Positions 16,674 to 26,475 are shown, counted from the first letter of the stretch. The stretch: 63,323 nt of DNA from an uncultured Prevotella sp. (GCA_947169185.1 CAMVOS010000011.1:1-63323), one strand, 5' to 3'. Numbers and translations are program-made. Notes: generated from the letters alone by a model not told the origin.

Positions 16674-18092
16674 TTACTTATTACGTTCCTCAATTTTCTT
16701 GTTGATGTCGTCGATGACCTCGTCAGTCAGTTCATAGCGAGAAATGATGAACATAGCCAAGCCTAACAGCATAGCAGGAATCACGCAGACAAGCCAGCGT
16801 ATTCCTTCTTGGGCAAACGGAGTCTGCAATTCAAGATCGTTCATAAAATAGGCACCTGCGGCATTGCCGACCGACATCATGGCAAAAGCTGTAATGAAGA
16901 AGAAGGCAATGATACGCAATGGCCGATTACGCATGAATTCGGTCCAAAGGTCAGAAACTTTAACGTTCTTTGTTTCATTCTTGTCCATAACAACACGCTC
17001 TTTGGTCTGTGAAAAGCAGAAGATCAATAGTGCTAAACCTATGAGTGAATATATGAGCATGGCGAAGAACCACGCGTTAGGATCGTTAGGCATAGTTGTT
17101 TCTTCTGTCTGCATCGCTTTGTAACCCGTATAAGCTAGTACCCATCCTGGAATGACACCACCTAAAGCCATACCTGCCTTAAAGAATATACCTGTTAAAG
17201 CATTGACTATACCTGCAATACGTCGGCCAGATGTATATTCTGCATACGAAATAACCTCAGGTATAAGTGCCCACATATAACCCGTTGCCACAATGACTCC
17301 GGTAGACTTAATAAACTGCGCAATATACACTAGTGTGATATGCTCTTTTACTGTACCCATACGGCTAATTACGTATAGCAACAACATACCAAAGATGGCA
17401 ATGGATAAGAAAATATAGAACATGTTTTTCTTGCCTACTTTGCGCTTGATAGCAGGTACTAACGGCATGAAGATAAACGAAGGTAAAGAACCCAGTCCCA
17501 TGAAAAGTGCCATCTCTATAGGTAACTCCTTTGATGCCAATACCGCAACAAGAATAGGTATACCAGCTGATACTGCTAATCCGCCGACGTTGGCCATAAA
17601 CATACGTACTGAGGTGAGTATGGTGATTTCGTCTGTATCGCGAGTTAACGATGAGTTTAGTGCTCCATACGGTACATTTATCAATGTATAAAGCATCGAC
17701 ATGCCAACGTAGGTTACGTATGCATAAATAAGTGATGGTGCAAAGCCGTTCCAAAAACAGAGAATAGCCAAAATGGTAAGTGGTATGCCACCTAAGACTA
17801 AATAAGAACGGTATTTCCCTAATTTGGGGTTGTGCTTGTCAACGAACGTTCCAACTAATGGATCCCACAATACGTCGACTAATCGTACTACGAGGAACAT
17901 GGTTCCTGCTAGTCCAGCAGCTTTTGCTGCGTCTCCACCGAGAACATAAACGTCGGTGTAGAAAAACAGCAAATACATACAAATAGTTTGATAAATAAGA
18001 TTTTGTGCCAGGTCGCCAGAGCCGAAACCGATGCGCTGCAACCAGGAGAGTTTGTAGAAGCCTTTAGCTCCTTGGGTTTCATTAGGTGTCAT
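16674..18092 (-). CDS. GPH-family cation:xyloside symporter
   Basis: Inner-membrane sugar symporter of 472 residues with about 12 hydrophobic segments. The N-terminus (GFGSGDLAQNLIYQ, then RLVDVLWDPLVGTFVDKHNPKLGKYRSYL) is the hallmark of the glycoside-pentoside-hexuronide family. Gene context (GH10 and a cytoplasmic GH43 in the same operon) points to xylosides such as xylobiose as cargo. First gene of the reverse operon, with a -7 box at 18131-18139. No signal peptide is expected. Confidence 0.92.
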   Translation of the reverse strand: MTPNETQGAKGFYKLSWLQRIGFGSGDLAQNLIYQTICMYLLFFYTDVYVLGGDAAKAAGLAGTMFLVVRLVDVLWDPLVGTFVDKHNPKLGKYRSYLVLGGIPLTILAILCFWNGFAPSLIYAYVTYVGMSMLYTLINVPYGALNSSLTRDTDEITILTSVRMFMANVGGLAVSAGIPILVAVLASKELPIEMALFMGLGSLPSFIFMPLVPAIKRKVGKKNMFYIFLSIAIFGMLLLYVISRMGTVKEHITLVYIAQFIKSTGVIVATGYMWALIPEVISYAEYTSGRRIAGIVNALTGIFFKAGMALGGVIPGWVLAYTGYKAMQTEETTMPNDPNAWFFAMLIYSLIGLALLIFCFSQTKERVVMDKNETKNVKVSDLWTEFMRNRPLRIIAFFFITAFAMMSVGNAAGAYFMNDLELQTPFAQEGIRWLVCVIPAMLLGLAMFIISRYELTDEVIDDINKKIEERNK

Positions 18093-18130
18093 GTCAATGA
18101 TAGGTTTTTTAATACTTAACTAATCTGTGT

Positions 18131-18139
18131 GCAAAGGTA
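18131..18139 (-). promoter_or_regulatory. -7 box of the symporter operon (TACCTTTGC)
   Basis: Reads GCAAAGGTA on the plus strand, 39 bp before the symporter start. Upstream lie TGTAACA (18170-18176) and TGTTGCA (18191-18197), imperfect mirror half-sites also seen near the regulator gene at 22057-22078. Confidence 0.6.
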
Positions 18140-18245
18140 CTAATTATTTATGACATGGATATTTCGCTATGTAACAATACCTTTGTGATTTGTTGCATCA
18201 GTCAATAAAAAGATGTTTTTCAGATGGCATATCGATTATTTTTAT

Positions 18246-18254
18246 TATTTTTGC
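18246..18254 (+). promoter_or_regulatory. -7 box of the esterase gene (TATTTTTGC)
   Basis: Lies 23 bp before the SASA-esterase start in the divergent intergenic region shared with the symporter operon. Confidence 0.55.
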
Positions 18255-18276
18255 ATGGAGAAATGACAAATGACTT

Positions 18277-20247
18277 ATGAAACGAGAACTATTGATTTGC
18301 TGTATGTTGTTAGCCGTTGGCAGCTGGCTGACCGTTAATGCAAAAGTTACACTCCCTCAACTATTCCAGTCGGGAATGGTGCTTCAGCGGGGAAAGCCTA
18401 TTCCTGTATGGGGTAAGGCCGATGCTGGTGAGAAAATTGTCATCAGCTGGCAGAAGAAACAGTATACAACTGTTGCCAATGACGATGGCCGATGGCGTCT
18501 TGATTTGCCGAAGATGAAGGCTGGTGGGCCTTACACCTTAGAAGTGAAAAGTGAAGGAGTAAACGGTGAAAAGTTGTTATTCGAGGATGTGATGGTGGGA
18601 GACGTGTGGCTCCTGTCCGGACAGTCGAATATCGATGTGACCATTGAGCGCGTTTATCCTCAGTATGTTGACGAAATCGACAAATTCGACATGCCTCAGG
18701 TGCGTTTGTTCCGCGTGCAGAACGAAACGAATACTCACGGTGTGCAAGAGGATATTCGTCGCACGTCTATCAATTGGAAACCGCTGACAAAGCAAAATGC
18801 ATGGCTGTTCTCAGCCGTGGGCTCTTTCCTGGGTAAGCGTATGTGGGAAAAGAATAAGGTGGCTCAGGGTATTATCGTTAATAGCTGGGGTGGTACACCC
18901 ATTGAGGCGTGGATTAGTGCCGATTCCCTGATGAAGGACTATCCCATGCTGATCAAACGCCTTGCTCTTTTTCAGAACGACAAATACATCAGGGCGCAGT
19001 CGCAGGCCAATGCTGAGGCCAATAACCGTTGGCAGGAACTGCTTGATAAGACTGATGGCGTGCAATCCTATCCGCTTCCTTCCTATCAGGATTCCGACTG
19101 GCAGACTATCGATCAGAACAATTGGAGTTGGCGAGGCACGGGTTCTGTATGGCTTCGTCAGCATATTAAAATAGATAAGGATCACGCGGGTAAGCCTGCT
19201 CGTCTGTTGTTGGGAACGTTGTTCGACCAGGATGTTACTTATCTGAATGGTAAGGAAATCGGACATACCTATTATCAGTATCCGCCGCGTCGCTATGATA
19301 TTCCAAAGGGCTTGCTCCGTGAGGGGGACAACGTCATCGCCGTACGCTTTATTAATAAGTATGGTGCTGTGCATTTCATTCCAGAAAAACCATATCTGAT
19401 AGCATTCGGTGACGACCGATTCTCGCAGAATCCCATGCCGAAGGACGTCATTCCTCTTGACAGTCAGTGGAAGATGCATGTGGGCGTCGATATGCCTAAT
19501 TGCCCCAGTGGTGATGTGTCGATGCAGAATCAGCCTACCACGCTATATAATGCCGTGCTCTATCCTCTGGCACCATACGCCATTAATGGTATTGTGTGGT
19601 ATCAGGGAGAGTCGAATACAGGCAATCCTGCTCCTTATGCTGACTATCTGAAAAAGCTGATGGGTTGTTGGCGCGATCGTTGGCAGGAACAGCAGTTGCC
19701 ATTTGTTATCGTGCAGTTGGCCAATTATGACGGACGTCAGCAGACTGGTAATCCGCAACCCATCAGACCACAGAATGATCCTGTGAATAGTAATTGGGCA
19801 CGACTCCGTGAGGCTCAGCGTTTGACGGCTAAGGCTGATGCCCGTGCTGAACTGGCTGTCATCAACGACTTGGGTGAGACTGTCGATATCCATCCTTTGC
19901 GTAAGAAGGAAGTGGCAGAACGTATCGGACTCTGTTTTGACCGCCTTATATATAATAATAAGGTGAAACTGTCACCCGAAGTGGTTTCTGTGGATGTCAC
20001 GGGTAACAAAATCCAGCTTACCCTCGATCAGCCTATACAAGAAGGCGAACTTTATACTTTTGAGGTCGCTGGCGATGATAGGAAATTCTACAATGTAGAA
20101 GCCACAGCCAAGGGAAATATCATTACGCTCATCACCCCAGACTTTGCTCCTCGTGCCGTTCGCTATGCATGGAAAGATAACCCTCTTCGTGCTAACGTTC
20201 GTAGTCTTACAAGTATTCCAATGTCATCTTTTGAAATGAATTTCTAA
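18277..20247 (+). CDS. SASA-family esterase, probable acetyl-xylan esterase
   Basis: A secreted SGNH-type esterase of the sialate-O-acetylesterase (SASA) family. In a xylan locus it more likely removes acetyl groups from xylan. The signal peptide ends near VNA-KVT. An N-terminal beta-sandwich is followed by block I (LLSGQSN, Ser117), then an inserted jelly-roll of the GH2 sugar-binding type (about 280-375, GSVWLRQHIKI to DNVIAVRFINKYG), then IVWYQGESN and DIHPLRKKE with Asp537 and His539. At 656 residues it is full length. The first sandwich linker is encoded by loose 7-bp repeats (about 18541-18575). A monocistronic start is likely; the next GH43 gene has its own -7 box. Confidence 0.85.
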   Translation: MKRELLICCMLLAVGSWLTVNAKVTLPQLFQSGMVLQRGKPIPVWGKADAGEKIVISWQKKQYTTVANDDGRWRLDLPKMKAGGPYTLEVKSEGVNGEKLLFEDVMVGDVWLLSGQSNIDVTIERVYPQYVDEIDKFDMPQVRLFRVQNETNTHGVQEDIRRTSINWKPLTKQNAWLFSAVGSFLGKRMWEKNKVAQGIIVNSWGGTPIEAWISADSLMKDYPMLIKRLALFQNDKYIRAQSQANAEANNRWQELLDKTDGVQSYPLPSYQDSDWQTIDQNNWSWRGTGSVWLRQHIKIDKDHAGKPARLLLGTLFDQDVTYLNGKEIGHTYYQYPPRRYDIPKGLLREGDNVIAVRFINKYGAVHFIPEKPYLIAFGDDRFSQNPMPKDVIPLDSQWKMHVGVDMPNCPSGDVSMQNQPTTLYNAVLYPLAPYAINGIVWYQGESNTGNPAPYADYLKKLMGCWRDRWQEQQLPFVIVQLANYDGRQQTGNPQPIRPQNDPVNSNWARLREAQRLTAKADARAELAVINDLGETVDIHPLRKKEVAERIGLCFDRLIYNNKVKLSPEVVSVDVTGNKIQLTLDQPIQEGELYTFEVAGDDRKFYNVEATAKGNIITLITPDFAPRAVRYAWKDNPLRANVRSLTSIPMSSFEMNF

Positions 20248-20362
20248 CCGTTTTTCTGATAAAAAGGTACAAAATAGAACAAAAAATGGGCAAAAAATGT
20301 ATAATGATACAAATGAAAAAGTTTGTGAAACTTGCGATAATGCCTATATGTTTTTTTTGCCG

Positions 20363-20371
20363 TATCTTTGC
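20363..20371 (+). promoter_or_regulatory. -7 box (TATCTTTGC) of the GH43 gene
   Basis: Lies 28 bp before the ATG at 20399. It sits inside a longer upstream open frame, which supports the later start codon. Confidence 0.6.
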
Positions 20372-20398
20372 AGCAGAAAAACTAAAATCAGTCAACCA

Positions 20399-22018
20399 AT
20401 GCGAAATAGATTTGTTTTAGTAATATTATCATTAGTAGTTTGTTTTGTAACCACAGAGGCTGCTGGAAAGCGTTCCGGCAGCACTGATGGTTTTATTAAG
20501 AATCCAATGCTTTGGGCTGATGTACCTGATCCTGATGTGATACGCGTGGGCGATACTTTTTATTTGGTATCTACAACGATGCACCTGATGCCAGGCGCGC
20601 CTATTATGAGTTCCAAAGACTTTCTGAATTGGAAGACGGTAGGTTATGTTTTTGATAAACTGACTGATTCTCCAAAGTATGATTTTCAGGAAGGTACCGT
20701 CTATGGGCGTGGCCAGTGGGCTACTTCTTTGAAATATCACGATGGCAAGTTCTGGGCGTTGTTGGCACCTAATGAGGCTGGCGCTATGGGTGATACCTAT
20801 ATTTTCACTGCAGAAAAGGCGGAAGGTCCTTGGACCATTCATTCACGTCTGCGCCATTTCCACGATGCCACGCTGTTCTTCGATGACGATGGTACGCCAT
20901 ACGTGTTTTTCGGTACTGGCGAGATGTGCCAGCTGACACGTGATTTGAAAGGCGTGGTAGAAGGTAGTCTCCGACACTATTTCCAGCGCGAGGCTGACGA
21001 ACGCGGTCTCCTTGAGGGTACCCGTGTCATCAAGCACAACGGCATCTATTATGCCTTGCTTATCAGTCATGTGTTTGCTCCAGGTCGTCATCGTCGTGAA
21101 GTATGTTATCGTACGAAGGATTTGAATGGCACGTGGGAGAAAAAGACTATTCTTGAGAGTGACTTCGGCGGTTTCTCCTATCTGGCTCAAGGAACTATCG
21201 TCGATACTGAGGAAGGCGACTGGTATGGCATTATGTTCCAAGACCGCGGTGGCGTGGGACGTGTACTGACGCTGTCTCCTGTTCGTTGGATTGATGGTTG
21301 GCCTATGTTGGGTGATGAGAATGGTAAAGTGCCTGACGTGATGCGTCCCTACAAAAGCGGACAGCCACGGACCTGTATCGTTGAAAGTGATGATTTTTCT
21401 GCGACAAAATTAGGTATGTATTGGCAGTGGAACCATAATCCTGTAGATAACGCATGGAGTCTGACAGATCGTCCAGGCTATCTGCGTTTAAAGACCAGTC
21501 GCGTGGTTCCCAATCTCTATCTGGCTCCCAACACGCTGACCCAGCGTATGGAAGGTCCTATGTGCAGTGGTTTTATTATGATGGATTTATCGAAGATGAA
21601 AGATGGTGACTGCACTGGCCTCTCAGCATTCAATGGCGATAGTGGTGTGTTGACTATTAAGAAGAAGGGTAAGAAACTGACGCTCGAGATGAGCGAGCAG
21701 AAAGTGCAGCTCGATGATCGCAGCAAGGCAGTTACGAATGTCGATGAGAATATTATCGAAAGCATTGAGTTGAAACAAACAAAGATATGGTTACGTGTGG
21801 ATGGAGATTTTCAGCCTGGTCATAATGATGCCGCAAACTTTTATTATAGTCTCAATGGTGAACAATGGATGCAGATAGGCACTAAGAATTATCGTATGAT
21901 ATTTGATTATCGACGTTTTTTTATGGGTTCCAAGTTTGCTATCTTTAATTATGCAACGAAGAAAACTGGAGGCTATGTGGACGTTGATGAATTCAACTAT
22001 ACGGTAGCAGAAAAGTAG
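20399..22018 (+). CDS. GH43 beta-xylosidase-like enzyme with C-terminal beta-sandwich
   Basis: I place the start at 20399 because MRNRFVLVILSLVVCFVTTEA is a good signal peptide and the -7 box at 20363 lies upstream of it. A longer frame from 20297 would put non-signal sequence in front. The GH43 domain (about 25-320) has VPDPDVIRVGDTFYLVSTT, FHDATLFFDDDG and LLEGTRVIKHNG. The LMPGAPIMSSKDFLNW block is typical of the GH43_12-like group. The C-terminal half (about 340-539) is a concanavalin-like sandwich ending GGYVDVDEFNY, usual in two-domain GH43 xylosidases. Secreted. Followed by a strong hairpin-T-run terminator and then the regulator gene. Confidence 0.88.
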   Translation: MRNRFVLVILSLVVCFVTTEAAGKRSGSTDGFIKNPMLWADVPDPDVIRVGDTFYLVSTTMHLMPGAPIMSSKDFLNWKTVGYVFDKLTDSPKYDFQEGTVYGRGQWATSLKYHDGKFWALLAPNEAGAMGDTYIFTAEKAEGPWTIHSRLRHFHDATLFFDDDGTPYVFFGTGEMCQLTRDLKGVVEGSLRHYFQREADERGLLEGTRVIKHNGIYYALLISHVFAPGRHRREVCYRTKDLNGTWEKKTILESDFGGFSYLAQGTIVDTEEGDWYGIMFQDRGGVGRVLTLSPVRWIDGWPMLGDENGKVPDVMRPYKSGQPRTCIVESDDFSATKLGMYWQWNHNPVDNAWSLTDRPGYLRLKTSRVVPNLYLAPNTLTQRMEGPMCSGFIMMDLSKMKDGDCTGLSAFNGDSGVLTIKKKGKKLTLEMSEQKVQLDDRSKAVTNVDENIIESIELKQTKIWLRVDGDFQPGHNDAANFYYSLNGEQWMQIGTKNYRMIFDYRRFFMGSKFAIFNYATKKTGGYVDVDEFNYTVAEK

Positions 22019-22045
22019 TTTTTTATCCCCTGTTTTGTAAACTCG

Positions 22046-22089
22046 ACTTTACGTTTTGTAACATTAAGGTATGTTACATGACGTAAAGT
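22046..22089 (+). terminator. 19-bp stem-loop with T-run between GH43 and the regulator gene
   Basis: The arms begin ACTTTACG and end CGTAAAGT, match at 17 of 19 positions around TAAGGT, and are followed by TTG and ten T. It should terminate the GH43 transcript. The core TGTAACA-N8-TGTTACA and the segment TTACATGAC, repeated at 22164-22172 just before the regulator ATG, also make it a candidate operator. Confidence 0.7.
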
Positions 22090-22172
22090 TTGTTTTTTTT
22101 TTGGAGTATTCTGATTTTTTCTTTACCTTTGTGCCGTTTTCTAAACGAACTACTACGTAGATATTACATGAC

Positions 22173-25100
22173 ATGAAACATACAGTTTTTACATATATGG
22201 TTGATAGCAAACGTTTCGCGTTGCTGTTTTTCGTATCCATCTTTTTTCTGAATACACATGCCCAGATGGGTAAGTCGTTTGATGCCGATAAGCAGATGTC
22301 GAGTAGTTTTACAACACAGGTATTCCAGGATCGTGACGGCTTTATCTGGGTGGCCACGCGTAATGGATTGAACCGCTATGACGGCTATCAGTTCCGTATC
22401 ATCAAGCACGATTCCAAGCAGGAGAATGGGTTGGCCAGCAACTATGTGAACTGTATGATGCAGGATCGGCATGGCCTTTACTATATTGGCATGTATGGTG
22501 CGCTGCAGACCTGTGATGGTCAGCGCTTCAGCGATATTAAGGCCTATGATCTGAATGGACGCCACCATCCTCCCTATGTCACTTGTCTGCTTGAACGTCA
22601 GAATGGCGATATCCTCATTGGTACGTCAGGACTGGGACTGCTGCGCCTCACCAATAAGAAGGAGGCCCGCCAGACGGGTGGTAAGCTGGCTAATGTTAAG
22701 ACCGTTCAGCGCATGATGGAGGATAACCGTCAGCGCCTCTGGCTGGTGACTGAAAGCGAGGGTCTCTTGTGCTACGATGGCCAGACGGTCAAGGGCTACT
22801 TCCAGTCAGACCACGAAGTGGGCAACGTGCGCGACATCTGTCAGGACCGCGAAGGGCGTATCTTTATTGGTACGGCTCATGCGGGCGTCTTTGTCCTTGA
22901 TGGCGACACACCCCGTCATATCGAGGGTACTGGCAATAAACACGTCTCTACGCTCTGTCCTAATCGTCGAGGTCATATCATGATAGGCTACGACGGATTG
23001 GGTATGGCTATCTATAATCCACAGGAAGACCGTCTTGTCGACAATCCTTACTATAGTCGTGATGTCGACCTCAGCACGGCCAAGGTCTATAGCATCTGCG
23101 AAGACTCTAACGGCAATGTATGGCTGGGTCTGCTTCAGAAAGGTGTCTTCATGCAGCCTGGCAAGACCTTGCCCTTCGGCTATATGGGTTATAAGTTGGG
23201 TACACGCAACAAGATTGGTTCGTGCTGCGTCACCAGCGTGTATGGCAGCAAGAATAACTACCACTGGATAGGAACAGATAAGGATGGTCTCTATTGTCAG
23301 AACGAGAATTACGTACCCATCAAGCATTTCAAGGAGAATTTCCCTGCCACCATTCTTGCCATCTCTGAAGATAACCGCCAGCGCATTTGGGTAGGCAGCT
23401 ATAAGGAGGGCTTAGGCTGGATAGACCAGAAGTCGTTTACCTACCATCCCTATCGTCTGCCTCAGGGGACAAACGTCAGCGTGTTCAGCATCGTCTGCGA
23501 CCCGCAGGGCATATTGTGGGTGGCTACCATGGGTAATGGTTTGTTGCGCCTCGATCTTGAGACTAACGATGTCAAGCAGTACGTACAGACCGAGAAGGCT
23601 GTTGTCGACCGCAAGGTGAACAGTATTACCAATGATTACCTCTCGAAGCTTTCACTTTCGCCCGATGGCAAGCGTATCTATGTGTCGAGCACCATGGGTG
23701 TCTGCACTTTCGATATTGCTAAAGAGAGTTGGGTGTCTACGTTTGGTGTCAACTGTCTGAATTATGGCACTGCCGTCCGTGTGGCCCGTGAGTTCAACGG
23801 ATGGTTGTTCGTGGGTACTAACGATGGTCTTCAGTGTTACGACATGAAGACAGGCAAGCGGGCCAATCATCATCATGCGAGCGGACTCGTCGATAATGGC
23901 ATCAGCAGTATCGAGCAAGACAGGCAGGGCAACCTCTGGATATCGACCGATCATGGCTTGTTCCGTATGAATCCAAAGACAGGAAAGACTGACGACTATT
24001 TTGTCGACAATGGCTTGCAGGGCAACGAGTTCAGCGATGGTGCCTCATGGGTTACGCCTAGCGGACGTCTGGTGTTTGGCGGATTGGCTGGTGTGACATG
24101 GTTCAATCCCTCTGAAATCCATGCCAGCGAATGGAAGGCCGAAGTTAAACTGACTGGCTTCACCGTCAATGGCGAACCCGTCACCCCGGCAACCATGTCC
24201 GGTTTCTGGCATGTTGTCGATACCGCTGTCATTGCTTCCGACCGCTTTGTGCTTAGTCCCAGTGACAACACCTTTGCCATCCAGCTCTCTACGCTGACCT
24301 ACGACAATCCTGAGCATATCGTTTATAGCTACCGTATCAATAACGAGGAGTGGGTACGCATGCAACCCGGTGTCAACGAAATTGCCCTCAGTCATCTGCG
24401 TCCTGGCGACTACGACTTCTGCGTAGTAGCTGAACAGAACGGTATTACCACACCCGAGCGCTGTTTCCGTGTGGTTATCCATGCCCCTTGGTATCGCACA
24501 CCCCTTGCCTATGTCGTCTATCTGTTGGCACTCGTTGGAGGTCTCCTCTATTATCGCCGCCAGCATAAGCGCAAGGAACAGGACCGCCTGCGCCTGCAGG
24601 AGCATATCCATGCCGAGGAGTTGGCTGATACCAAGTTGAAGTTCTTCATGAATATCTCTCACGAGATACGAACCCCTATGACGCTTATCGTCACACCTCT
24701 GTTGTCACTTATCAAGCAGGACGACGACCCCCATCGTCGCAGCGTCTACGAGACCATCCGTCGTAATGCCGAACGAATCCTCGGACTGATTAACCAGATG
24801 ATGGATCTTCGTAAGATTGACAAGGGACAGATGCAGATGCACATGCGTGAAACCGAACTGGTGACGTTCCTGGGCGATATCTATACGCTGTTCGCCCAGC
24901 AGGCCAAGTCGAAGAACATCAAGTTCCTCTACGAGCGCGACACGCAGAATTTGCCCGTATGGATCGATCGCGACAACTTCGACAAGATTATCGTCAACCT
25001 CTTGTCCAACGCGTTCAAGTTCACGCCTGCCGGTGGTCAGGTGGTACTCAATCTTACCCACGATGATCAGCACGCTACGATAGCCATCCGCGATAATGGT

Positions 25101-26219
25101 CCTGGCATTCCTAAGGATAAGATGAACCAAATCTTCGAGCGCTTCTATCAGGCACCACTTCGTGTCGATGAGCGCAATCTTGGTACGGGTATTGGTCTCG
25201 ACCTGACGCGATCGCTCGTCGAGCTGCATTATGGTACCATCCGTGTTCAGAACAATGCTGACGGCAAAGGCTGCGAGTTCTTCGTGACCATACCGTTGGG
25301 CAACGCTCATCTGAAACCTGAGGAGATGATCACCGACCAGCCAGAGGAAACGCCAGCTACCAGTCTCTTCGACGAACCTGAGCCTGTCGTTGCTACCGAC
25401 GAACAGACGGATGTCGCACCCGACCTGCCAAAGGCAGGACGTCGCCAGCGTCTGGTCATCGTCGAGGATGACGAGGAGATACGCGAATTTCTCAAGAGCC
25501 AGTTGTCTACCGACTATCAGGTGACGGCCTGCGTCAATGGTCGTGAGGGATTATCAGAGGTGTTGCACAGCGTGCCCGATTTGGTCATCTCTGACGTCAT
25601 GATGCCCGAGATGGATGGCAATACAATGTGTTCTAAAATTAAGTCTAACGCTACTACTAGCCATATCCCCGTCATAATGCTGACAGCTAAGACACGTGAT
25701 GAGGACCAGCTTGAAGGCCTTGAGATGGGTGCCGATGCCTATGTCATGAAGCCTTTCAATATGGATATCCTCCGTCGCACCATCGTCAATCTGGTTCATA
25801 CCCACCAGATGCTGCGTCTGAAGTATGGCCGCAACGACCAGTTGGAGGAGCAGGTCGACCAGATCAAGATGAAGTCGCCCGACGAACAGCTGCTCGACCG
25901 CGTCATGAAGGTCATCAACAAGAACATCAGCAATTCCGACCTCAGCGTTGACGCCATTGCCGACGAGGTGGGTCTCAGCCGTGTCCACCTGCACCGTAAG
26001 ATGAAGGAACTCACGGGTCAGACGCCCCACGACTTCATTCGCAACATCCGTCTGAAACAAGCAGCCAATCTCTTGGCCTCACATAATATGAATATTACCG
26101 AGGTTATGTATGCATGCGGATTCAATAATGCTGCTTCTTTTTCTACTATCTTCAAGAAATTCTATGGCATGTCGCCACGTGACTACATGAATGAAACGCA
26201 GCGAAACAGCAAAGAATGA
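22173..26219 (+). CDS. Hybrid two-component system regulator of xylan use (XynR-like)
   Basis: A single-chain sensor, kinase and transcription factor of 1348 residues. The N-terminal hydrophobic segment (about 10-29) exports a periplasmic sensor made of two-bladed Reg_prop propeller repeats (many DRxGxxWVAT, EDSNGNVWLG and DRQGNLWISTDHG blocks) and a Y_Y_Y domain. One transmembrane helix is at about 775-795. The cytoplasmic part has HisKA with His830 (ISHEIRTPM), an ATPase domain (NLLSNAFKFT, DNGPGIP, GTGIGLDL), a receiver with Asp1141 (VISDVMMPEMDG) and an AraC-type HTH pair at the end. All signalling residues are intact. Its position beside the xylan genes suggests it senses xylo-oligosaccharides and activates both operons, as known for XynR-type regulators; ligand and sites are inferred. 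Confidence 0.93.
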   Translation: MKHTVFTYMVDSKRFALLFFVSIFFLNTHAQMGKSFDADKQMSSSFTTQVFQDRDGFIWVATRNGLNRYDGYQFRIIKHDSKQENGLASNYVNCMMQDRHGLYYIGMYGALQTCDGQRFSDIKAYDLNGRHHPPYVTCLLERQNGDILIGTSGLGLLRLTNKKEARQTGGKLANVKTVQRMMEDNRQRLWLVTESEGLLCYDGQTVKGYFQSDHEVGNVRDICQDREGRIFIGTAHAGVFVLDGDTPRHIEGTGNKHVSTLCPNRRGHIMIGYDGLGMAIYNPQEDRLVDNPYYSRDVDLSTAKVYSICEDSNGNVWLGLLQKGVFMQPGKTLPFGYMGYKLGTRNKIGSCCVTSVYGSKNNYHWIGTDKDGLYCQNENYVPIKHFKENFPATILAISEDNRQRIWVGSYKEGLGWIDQKSFTYHPYRLPQGTNVSVFSIVCDPQGILWVATMGNGLLRLDLETNDVKQYVQTEKAVVDRKVNSITNDYLSKLSLSPDGKRIYVSSTMGVCTFDIAKESWVSTFGVNCLNYGTAVRVAREFNGWLFVGTNDGLQCYDMKTGKRANHHHASGLVDNGISSIEQDRQGNLWISTDHGLFRMNPKTGKTDDYFVDNGLQGNEFSDGASWVTPSGRLVFGGLAGVTWFNPSEIHASEWKAEVKLTGFTVNGEPVTPATMSGFWHVVDTAVIASDRFVLSPSDNTFAIQLSTLTYDNPEHIVYSYRINNEEWVRMQPGVNEIALSHLRPGDYDFCVVAEQNGITTPERCFRVVIHAPWYRTPLAYVVYLLALVGGLLYYRRQHKRKEQDRLRLQEHIHAEELADTKLKFFMNISHEIRTPMTLIVTPLLSLIKQDDDPHRRSVYETIRRNAERILGLINQMMDLRKIDKGQMQMHMRETELVTFLGDIYTLFAQQAKSKNIKFLYERDTQNLPVWIDRDNFDKIIVNLLSNAFKFTPAGGQVVLNLTHDDQHATIAIRDNGPGIPKDKMNQIFERFYQAPLRVDERNLGTGIGLDLTRSLVELHYGTIRVQNNADGKGCEFFVTIPLGNAHLKPEEMITDQPEETPATSLFDEPEPVVATDEQTDVAPDLPKAGRRQRLVIVEDDEEIREFLKSQLSTDYQVTACVNGREGLSEVLHSVPDLVISDVMMPEMDGNTMCSKIKSNATTSHIPVIMLTAKTRDEDQLEGLEMGADAYVMKPFNMDILRRTIVNLVHTHQMLRLKYGRNDQLEEQVDQIKMKSPDEQLLDRVMKVINKNISNSDLSVDAIADEVGLSRVHLHRKMKELTGQTPHDFIRNIRLKQAANLLASHNMNITEVMYACGFNNAASFSTIFKKFYGMSPRDYMNETQRNSKE

Positions 26220-26237
26220 CTTGACATAAGATAAAAA

Positions 26238-26268
26238 GAAAGTCGCTAAAACGAATTTAGCGACTTTC
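26238..26268. terminator. Bidirectional terminator between the regulator gene and tRNA-Gln
   Basis: A perfect 13-bp stem (GAAAGTCGCTAAA with TTTAGCGACTTTC) with a 5-nt loop, preceded by an A-run and followed by CTTTG. It serves the converging regulator and tRNA transcripts. Confidence 0.8.
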
Positions 26269-26272
26269 TTTG

Positions 26273-26343
26273 TTGGGGTACCCGGACTCGAACCAGGAAA
26301 GGCAGGACCAGAATCTGCAGTGTTACCATTACACCATACCCCA
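26273..26343 (-). tRNA. tRNA-Gln (CTG anticodon)
   Basis: On the minus strand TGGGGTA pairs with TACCCCA as the acceptor stem. The D-arm is GTGT-AATGGTA-ACAC. The anticodon loop TTCTGGT gives anticodon CTG. The T-arm is CCTGG-TTCGAGT-CCGGG. The closing pair of the anticodon stem is an A-C mismatch. CCA is not encoded. Own -7 box at 26374-26382. Confidence 0.93.
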
Positions 26344-26373
26344 AACTTGTGGGTGCAATCTTGAAATGCGGGT

Positions 26374-26382
26374 GCAAAGGTA
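26374..26382 (-). promoter_or_regulatory. -7 box of tRNA-Gln (TACCTTTGC)
   Basis: GCAAAGGTA on the plus strand, 31 bp upstream of the tRNA 5' end. Confidence 0.6.
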
Positions 26383-26475
26383 CGCTTTTTTTTGAAACTA
26401 ACAAAATTTTTGGGAACTTTTTTATAAAAAAACGCAATTTTTTTTGCTTTCTGCTTTTTTTTAATATTTATGATG

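Noticed and set aside
20297..20398. Upstream start for the GH43 gene at 20297
   Set aside because: It would hide the signal peptide behind 34 non-signal residues and place the -7 box inside the gene.
26273..26343. tRNA-Gln as integration site of a mobile element
   Set aside because: No integrase gene and no repeated tRNA 3' end was seen nearby; both flanks are ordinary genes.
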